DNA of 64,000 bases. It comes from Chaenocephalus aceratus. Taxonomy: Eukaryota; Chordata; Actinopteri; Perciformes; Channichthyidae. This document shows, piece by piece, positions 39,013 through 64,000 of this stretch (position 1 is the stretch's first letter; each line of letters begins with the position of its first letter). Under the pieces are notes generated by a model. It saw only the letters and a program-made list of their open reading frames with translations. It had not been told where the DNA came from and did not search any database. The translations under genes were made by a program, and so were the position numbers. The stretch is from assembly GCA_023974075.1 (NCBI GenBank), contig CM043787.1, positions 40,242,168 to 40,306,167 of the forward strand. Direction: 5' to 3'.

Positions 39013-40675
39013 TGAAACACGCATACACAGATGGAAACGACCACACTAATGGATCACCCCTGTCTGCACGCAATCCGCCACAAATAATGATGAACCACCC
39101 CTGCATTAAACTATTTTACACAATGCTCAATTCATTACTACTCTCTCTCCCTCTCTCTCCCTCACTCTCTCCCTCTCTCTGTGGATATAGGTGAGCTAAT
39201 AAAGGTATGATATTTCTCCTCTACCGGCACAATCATAGTTTTTATCCATTAGTAGGATATTAGGATGGGGAATGAGGAAAGGTGGGAGGGAGGGAGGGGT
39301 AGGGGTGGAGAGGGGAAAATAGATGGCTTTAAATTGGTTTTAAAAGCAATGCCACTGTAAAAAGTAACAGCAGCCCCAGGTAGAAAATTAAGGAGCAATT
39401 TGCATAGTTTTTACCAAGAAGAGCCAGGGCCAGCCTCAGGCCTGAAAAGGCTCCAGGTGAGCTTCTGGTTTGAAGGCCTTCCCTATATTTTTTAATAACA
39501 TTTAGTGACACACATACTGTATGACATCAGGTCAAACTGAAAGTGGTTGTAATCACTTTTTTGAGTTATCTCCGTGATGGGGAATTTTAATTAACTGAGA
39601 AAATAGGGCCTTGGGTGAAAATACCATGAATGAAAGATTCAATAAAACTTTGATGGAAAAAGTATTAGTTTATTAAACACCAAACTCTATCTCGATATCA
39701 AAATATGGTGCTGCCCTCTTTTGTATTTGTCATTCTCTTAAAGTTTGAAATAAAAATTAAGTTGGTTCAAAATCTTTATATTATGATACATTCCTTTCCT
39801 TTAACTGGGCCTGCTAACAGATACTGTGAACTTCCAAAAAACGATCCTTTGAAAATCTGTGAATCCAATGTAAGTTTGTATAACCTAACATTTCCCCCCG
39901 ATTCCGAATGACTGTCTCCACTGACAGTCAAATAAATATTACTAGATTTTTGGATAGAAATATAAAGTAGCACACAATTCACACGTAGCACATACAGTAC
40001 AGCTCATACAATATGAGCTGAACATGTTAATTTCGGCTTGATCTAACTGATTCTTAAAGAAGATGTAACGATACATAATTGTCAACCATGCATTTAATTA
40101 GTTTTATTTATTTGTTCTATTTAATTTCCTTATTTCATTACAAATTATTGGACTTAAAGACCAACAAAACCATCCAGTTTAAGTCCTTAACTTGGCTTAA
40201 TAGCTAAATGTTTCAGGGAAATCTAAATCAATATGTTGTGTTTCATTAAAAGTGCTGCCAAAATGATAAAAGAGTGTAAAAAAATAAATTTTTTGTTAAA
40301 ATAAGATTCCCAGCTTCACTTTGCTCAGTGTGGGAGAGAAGAGAAGAAAGAGTCATTATGGATTTCAATTAAGTGATCCCTGGGCAGAGAGGGATGCGTC
40401 AGAGTGGGGGAATTAATGTGCTGCGGACAGATGTTTAATAATAATGGCCGAACTGGTCCTGCAGAGAAACACACATTCCACCCGCCGCACCCCACTGTGA
40501 CTGTAGCAACACACAGACAGACACACTGCACAGACAGGCCCACATACACAGACGCATGTCATCACTCATATACTGACACACACACAATAATGATTCATAC
40601 ACACACGCTAAGCAGAGCAATGTGTGACAGTGTAACACACACACACATTCTACTAAAGACACTGGTGTCACACTG

Positions 40676-40677
<2 letters not shown>

Positions 40678-40708
<31 letters not shown>
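40678..40708 (+). repeat. (TG)n microsatellite
   Basis: About 31 bp of TG. Confidence 0.93.
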
Positions 40709-40710
<2 letters not shown>

Positions 40711-42016
40711 TGTGCCTGCATGCGTGTGTATGTGTGAGTGTGAGTTTGTGTGTGTCTTTATGACCAGAGCTGGCCACAGCGCATATGGCCCTCATTTAGG
40801 AACAATGGGCATGGAGAATGACTGGTTGGATGAGCTTCCTGACTGTGAGAGGTGACTAGAGGCATGTTAAATGACATGCCCCGTATGGAGAGATGGAGTG
40901 AGAGAGGAAAAGAGGGACATGGGATTGGGTAGTCCTGGATAAGGAATCATTGCTTCGCTGAGCAGCACAAATGTTTTCATTGAGAAGAGGACATAGGATG
41001 GAGAGAGAATAAAAAAGAAGCAGAAAAGTGTAGAGAACAGGTGAAAGTACAAAAGAAGAAAGACGAAAGGGATACAACTCGATGGAGGAGTGTATTACAA
41101 GAGGGGATGATAGTCTGGCTGGGTCTCGAAGTGGGTCATTAGACAGTGTGTAAACAGCATGTCTTTTTATGAAGTGCTCTCAGTCGCCTTTTTTTGCAAT
41201 TCTCTTGCAGATACACTTCTGGTGACACCTAATCAGTGTTGTGGCAGGACGAATGGCTTCAGCCGTCCTTATAGTGTTGTCAAAAACAACACTTCCCTAA
41301 AAATCTCTCTCACTCACATACACTGTTCTCCCCGTCTTGTCACAACAACATTTCTCCGGTAATTACCAGGGTGGCCGCCCTCCTGCCGCCCCGCGATGGA
41401 TGGGCTGAGCCACGATGGGTTCGCCCCTCCAGCCATAACTCTATGTCTGCCTACTGCTTTTCACCACTGTGGTTGCCCTCAGACAGCAAATTGGCCTGAG
41501 AGAAAGACGGAGAGTCAGAAAAAAAAGACCTAAACAAGCACCCTGCCTAGCTCACAGAGAATCTAGAGTCCCAGTACACAGACATTAAAGAGCATGGAGA
41601 CAGATACAGATACACTCATTCACTTTCACTATTTGTCGTTTGCCTGTCTCCAAGGAGTAATTTGTAATGCAGGCAGTCTTTTCCTCTGACCATTGACCAG
41701 ACAGATGTCCTTTCTTGCAGAGATGCACAAGTGCACACATAAACACACACATCACCCTGCTGAGGTGATCATTTTTGACAGGTGAATATGGCTGAAGAGG
41801 AATGGAGGAGTGACGAGGATGGGAAATAAGGAGGGAAGGAAGAGTGGGAAGAAATGAACTGATAACTGTAGGCTATGATGAAGGGTGATAACGTCAGGAG
41901 AGGAGCGAAATGGATGGAAGGATGGATAGAAGAAGTGCAGCTGGCAGATCAATACTCAGTTCCACAATCTGCATCTACAGAGCAGGCATTTTTTGATGTA
42001 GGTTCTGGCATTACTA

Positions 42017-42030
42017 CCCCCCCCCCCCCC
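42017..42030 (+). repeat. Homopolymeric C run
   Basis: Fourteen consecutive C residues; length may be affected by sequencing error. Confidence 0.85.
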
Positions 42031-42498
42031 TGTCATTCCTTAATAATGTACACAGCATGTCTGCATCAGTACAACAAATACAGTAGTGAAAGAAAGCAGA
42101 AATAAAAAGGTGGCTTTTGCTAAACTTCAAACTATGCCGATCTAGGTTCATTTTATAATAAACTGTAAATGTTACTTAATACATTAAAATATGTTAATCA
42201 CTGTAATTAGTCTGTGTTTCTTTAAGTCTGAATTAAACTATACAAGCATCTAAAAAAAAACTAAATACATGTTTCATACCACAACCGCTAATTGCAAGTA
42301 TAGGACTCCCTTCTAAATGGTAACACACGGTAATGTATTTTTGACAAATATGGACACTTAGCCTACACCAACGGAAGGCACACACTTTTTCTGGTTTGTT
42401 ATGATGATTGACTGCTTTCGATAGGTTTAGTAAAGCACACTTTATTTATCAGGTGAAGAAGCACCTTTTGCTTTGAACGCACCATGCAAAACTGCTGT

Positions 42499-42512
42499 GT
42501 TGTCAAGACAAC
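42499..42512. promoter_or_regulatory. X-box-like RFX binding site upstream of spata17
   Basis: GTTGTCAAGACAAC is a perfect inverted repeat (GTTGTC, AA, GACAAC). It fits the RFX X-box form GTTNYC-NN-GRNAAC. It ends 21 bp before the spata17 ATG. RFX factors are known to switch on ciliary genes through such promoter-proximal sites; use here is inference. Confidence 0.7.
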
Positions 42513-42514
42513 AG

Positions 42515-42521
42515 GTAAACT
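42515..42521 (+). promoter_or_regulatory. Possible forkhead (FOXJ1-type) site
   Basis: GTAAACT, two bases after the X-box and 12 bp before the ATG, contains the forkhead core GTAAAC. FOXJ1 works with RFX factors at motile-cilia genes. The motif is short and could be chance. Confidence 0.35.
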
Positions 42522-42533
42522 GTCGCCTCAAAC

Positions 42534-59773
<17,240 letters not shown>

Positions 59774-60299
59774 GTGAGTAAGTTCAATCTGGGACCATGA
59801 CAAACACGAGCAGGTGCAGACAGAGAAACAGAAGTTACAGTATAAAAGACTCTAAAGGTATACAATGAGATGTTTAAAGCAGTAGAGCATGCAAAACAGT
59901 TGAAAGAGAGTAATAAGTGTCATACTAATTATTAAAGACCCCGAACCTCTTCTTCTTGTCCCACTGGAGATGACTCTTGATGAAAGCAGAGATCCTTTAA
60001 AAGTCCTTTTAAAGAAGAATGACATCATTAAAACATGGCAGACAGCTCTCTGGGGAGCTACTGCACAGAGCCGTTTAGTGTCTGTAATGCAGTGAGTGCT
60101 GTACTGTGTGTGACTGTGTGGCTTCATGTGTCTGTCAGATGTTTGTATTCCACGGTGTGTGTGTATATCAGAAGCCCGTCCAATGAACAGCTCTCATTTC
60201 TAATCCTGATCTATTCAATGCGACTTGTCAAACCAGTTTAATCAGAGCTCTGACAGGGTTTATTGTAAATGTATCCGTTGTCATTTTGTGTGTTTAGGG

Positions 60300-62375
60300 A
60301 CCTTTTATGATACTCAGAGGTAGAATGGCTGCGTTTTAGGCAGCTAAGGAATAGCTTCACTTCAAATGTCAAAAGTGCAAAGTCGAAGTACTATTTGTCA
60401 GTTACCACAGAAAACCTAAATAATCCTAGGAAATTGTGGAAAGCCATAAAATCGATATCCACCGGTGAGATCCGTAATGAGCTACCTCCGTGCCTTACCA
60501 CAGCATCTGGCTCTATATCGGACAAGACCACTATGCTAAATTGCTTTAATGAGCATGTTGTGTCCTGCGGTTCTATGTTTGATTCTGTTTCTAACTCTGC
60601 TTCTGTGAACACTACAGTCTGTGACTCTGAACAATGTGGTCTGGAAAACCCTTTCAGTGTTACTCCTTTTACTGTCAATGTTGTTCATGAAGCCTTATCT
60701 AAGCTAGATCCTAAGAAACCGGCTGGCTCGGACAACTTAGAACCTTTCTTTTTAAAGATAGCTGCAGATTGTATTGCTCTTTTTCTCACTACTCTTTTTA
60801 ACCTCTCCCTCAGCACAAATGTAATTCAAAAAGTATGGAAGTCAGCTTATGTCTTGCCTTTGCTAAAAGGAGGGGAGGCAACTACAGTATTTTAAATAAC
60901 TATAGGCCAATCTCTAAATTGTCAGTTCTGGCGAAGGTGCTCGAACGCCTAGTGAGTGAACAGTTAAAGGAGTTTTTATGTAAAAATTATATCCTGTCTA
61001 AACATCAGTCAGGTTTCAGAAAGCAACACAGCACCATCACTGCCACAATGAAAGTGGTAAATGACATTACGAGTATTTTAGATAATAAGCAGAGTTGTGC
61101 AGCTCTATTTATAGACCTTTCCAAAGCGTTTGACACCGTCGATCATCACATCTTAAAGCAGAAGCTACTCAGTATTGGCATGTCCAGCCATGCAGTGGGG
61201 TGGTTTGTGAACTACCTCTCTGAAAGGTCCCAATGTGTTCACTTTGATGGGCTGTCTTCTGAGTGGTTAAACATTGCTAATGGTGTTCCTCAAGGTTCTG
61301 TTTTAGGTCCACTTTTATTCTCCATATATAACAGTTTAGGTGAAAATGTGAATGAAGCTACTTTACATTTTTATGCGGACGATACCGTGATGTACTGTGC
61401 AGGTCCCTCCATTAAGGAGGCTGGTGTTAAATTACAGGCTGTTTTTAACATTATTCAGACTCAGCGTGCTGAACTTAAGCTTCTTTTAAATGTTGATAAA
61501 ACTAAGGTAATGCTATTTTCAAAAGCTAAAAAGACACCAGAGCCTGTTTTGGATATTGTTACTATGCAAGGACAAGTACTTGAAGTGGTTACCTGTTATA
61601 AATACCTAGGTATCTGGCTTGATGATTGTCTTACTTTTAAACTTCATGTCAATAACCTCCTTAAAAAGCTGAGGGTTAGACTATGTTTCTTTTTCAGAAA
61701 CAAGTCCTGCTTCTCGTTTGAGGCCAGGAAAAGGCTAGTCACTGTGACCTTTTTACCTGTGCTGGACTATGGTGATTTGTTGTATATGAATGCACATGCC
61801 AATTGACTGAACAAGTTAGATGCCGCCTATCACAGCGCACTGAGATTTGTCACAAATTGTAAAGCACTTACTCATCACTGTACCCTGTATGCCAAGGCAG
61901 GTTTGCCATCACTTACTGTGAAGAGGCTCAGTCATTGGTACACATTTATAAAGCCATGTTGGGTAAACTCCTGTATTATATCTGCTCTCTGATAACACAG
62001 AGAGTTGCAAGCAGCTATTGTCTGAGATCGCATGATGTAATATTGTTAGATGTGCCAAGAGCAAGGACTGTCTTAGGTAAGACAGCTTTTATGTGCGCAG
62101 CTCCACTTGCTTGGAACAATCTTCAGCAAGAATTGAAACTGAGCAATCTCATTCCTCTGCATGTTTTTAAAGCTAGGCTAAATTAAATGCTTGTTGATAC
62201 TATGGGCACTTGTAAATGTCTATAACTATGTATCCTGTAAATATAATGTATAATGTCCTTTATTGTTTTATGTTTCATGTGGAACCTATATGCTGCAGGT
62301 CTCCCTTGAAAAAGAGATCTATGATCTCAATGGGACCAATCTGGTTAAATAAAGGTTTGAAATGAAATGAAAAAC
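60300..62375 (+). mobile_element. L2/CR1-type LINE with reverse transcriptase remnant, in spata17 intron 7
   Basis: About 2.1 kb of non-LTR element. The coding part runs from WLRFRQLRNSF (about 60325) through the reverse transcriptase to VFKARLN (stop at about 62184). A 3' UTR with the hairpin GAGATC-TAT-GATCTC (62314-62328) and the tail GGTTAAATAAAGGTTTGAAATG follows. The endonuclease domain and 5' part are missing, as usual for truncated insertions. The left edge is estimated from loss of homology. It lies in the same orientation as spata17. Confidence 0.85.
60330..62186 (+). pseudogene. LINE reverse transcriptase ORF, broken
   Basis: Reverse transcriptase blocks are clear: NNYRPISKLSVLAKVLE, HQSGFRKQHST, ALFIDLSKAFDTVDH (catalytic Asp), NGVPQGSVLGPLLF and FYADDTVMY (the YADD catalytic pair, about 61370-61396). 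The frame changes near 60880, between WKSAYVLPLLKGGE and LNNYRPIS. A TGA stop interrupts at 61804, and another frame change falls near 61930. With only a few breaks the copy is fairly young but cannot make a full protein. The N-terminal endonuclease is absent. Confidence 0.85.
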
Positions 62376-62719
62376 TATATTAAAGCTGCATTAGCAGCTT
62401 TTGACCACAGCCCTTTTTTGAAAGATAAACTTACAATACTTCTGATACACAACAACATGGGCATTCCACAGAGATTGTCTTTCTTGAGAATATATCCTTC
62501 ATTTAGTATAGTCCAGTTGTGTGTTTGTTACTTTTTTGTGTGTTTCATGTGTCTATGATCGCATGTGATTGGTATGAGAAGCCATTTCACCTTTTGTGTT
62601 ATTTGCGCTCTGAAGCTTTTTATTGCAAAGCACGTCCCCTATTATCAGTTTCTAATAATGCAAAACATAAGTGAGCAGAAATGAGGTGTGGATGTGTCTT
62701 GTTTTATAAGCTACCTTCA

Positions 62720-62942
<223 letters not shown>

Positions 62943-63053
62943 CAGCTGGCTATGATTAGAGTGAGTTCATTAGTAGTGTCAGCTAGTCTCTTGGTGCTGA
63001 CATGGAGAAGGGTACTATTTTTATTTATATATGTGTATTTTTCTTTACCTGCC

Positions 63054-63055
<2 letters not shown>

Positions 63056-63104
<49 letters not shown>

Positions 63105-63122
63105 GCGTGTGCGCGCGCGTGA
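63056..63122 (+). repeat. (TG)n-(CG)n microsatellite (spata17 intron 7)
   Basis: TG passing into GCGTGTGCGCGCGCG. Confidence 0.95.
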
Positions 63123-64000
63123 GTGAGATTAGTGCAGGAAGTCCCCCTTTCTTTCTTTTGCTATCACTCTTACACCCCACCCCCTCCCACCCCGGTGTGA
63201 TAACTATCTGGTAGTGATGGATAAGGTTGAGGTGCTGGCTGTGGAAGTGGTCAGGCCAGGCCACCGATCCCGTGGCGATAGGAGCAAGGACAGGGTCCCC
63301 GTCCCTCCCTCTATCTCTCCCCCGTCATCCTCCCTCCTTTTATTAACACCAAACAACAACTGAAGGTCACCTCAAACAAAGCAACAACACTTAAGTTAAT
63401 ATGCACTGCACAAAGTTTACACATCACCCTCACAAAAAATACTATACTTTCCCACAGATTACAAAGTAATGCATGTTGAGAAATGTGGAAAATAGACCAA
63501 ATATTCCCTCCAGTATATACCATCAAATAGAATTAACACCCGCTGACTGTTGAGTTTTAAAGATCACATTCTCCTCAGGCTTAAACAGAATACAGGTTGG
63601 GCTTTTGGAAATGACAAGAATCCAGCCTGTTTAGATTTGTGTGATTTATTCGTTAAGATGGCAACCATGTTATTGAATATGTTTCAAGTGTATTCATGGC
63701 CTTCAGTGTGATGAGCATGATACATTCTTAAGGCGATTTTAAGTGGGAACTGAGGTTAGACGATGATTGGCACAAAAATGTGTTGCTAAAAACAACCTTT
63801 TTTGTCTTTTCCACTTTGACATGTCAGAAGACATCAGAAAGCCATCACTCCAGGGTAGGAGCTCCAATGTCAAGAAGATGCAGAGGGAATGAAATGACGG
63901 ACAGCTGTTTGAAGTTTAACTGACCTTTTTCTGAGATTCGGTCCCGGAGATTTGTGTGGAGGTTGAGAAAACAGTATATACATTTAATTCAACTGCAATT

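Noticed and set aside
42408..42485. Minus-strand ATG frame (MVRSKQKVLLHLINK) as a head-to-head partner of spata17
   Set aside because: It stops after about 25 codons and does not resemble GPATCH2 or another expected neighbour.
60298..60321. Possible spata17 exon 8 (tttag|GGACC...AG|GTAG)
   Set aside because: In the phase required after exon 7 it reads GTFYDTQR and then a stop. The GPF reading is out of phase, and the segment runs into the LINE.
63827..63854. Possible spata17 exon (AG|AAGACATCAGAAAGCC ... CAGG|GTAGGA)
   Set aside because: In phase it gives EDIRKPSLQ, which does not match the expected GPFRDITEVL block well enough, and the exon would be only about 28 bp.

Overview
This window is nuclear DNA from a vertebrate, most likely an acanthomorph (spiny-rayed) teleost. 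The evidence is spliced exons of a vertebrate ciliary gene with GT/AG introns, about 35 long (CA/TG)n tracts (about 3 kb in total by my count), and transposable elements of types common in fish: hAT and piggyBac-like DNA elements, L2-clade LINEs, tRNA-derived SINEs and a gypsy-style LTR. There are no operons, CRISPR arrays or bacterial-type genes. The species assignment is inference.

Region 1-42.5 kb is gene-poor. I found no exon there on either strand that I would defend. It holds a dense series of CA, TG, GA and CT microsatellites; a deleted hAT transposon with perfect 8-bp target duplications (1863-2944); a probable solo LTR (15530-16044); a 3' end of an L2 LINE (about 16350-16577); two tRNA-derived SINEs (about 17245 and 23032); a hAT MITE with perfect 18-bp inverted ends (17967-18490); a telomere-like repeat module between two CA tracts (24892-25146); and a piggyBac-like MITE with TTAA ends (35875-36263). 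Several low-repeat segments look like conserved non-coding DNA, but that cannot be shown from one sequence.

Region 42.5-64 kb is the 5' two-thirds of spata17 (spermatogenesis associated 17), on the + strand. It encodes an IQ-motif protein of cilia and sperm flagella. Seven coding exons (42534-59773) join in frame to give 254 codons plus one base; the remaining exons must lie beyond 64000. An X-box-like RFX site lies 21 bp upstream of the ATG, with a forkhead core beside it, which fits a ciliary gene. The introns hold two hAT MITEs (43164-43566 and 46499-47068), a SINE, a truncated L2 LINE (58745-59425), a larger L2 LINE reverse-transcriptase remnant (about 60300-62375) and the longest CA tract of the window (about 219 bp, 62722-62940).

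I found no previously undescribed gene system. The items most worth checking are the X-box promoter, the well-delimited mobile elements with their target-site duplications, the telomere-like module, and a 140-bp segment at 7931-8071 that is open in two opposing frames and has splice-like borders.
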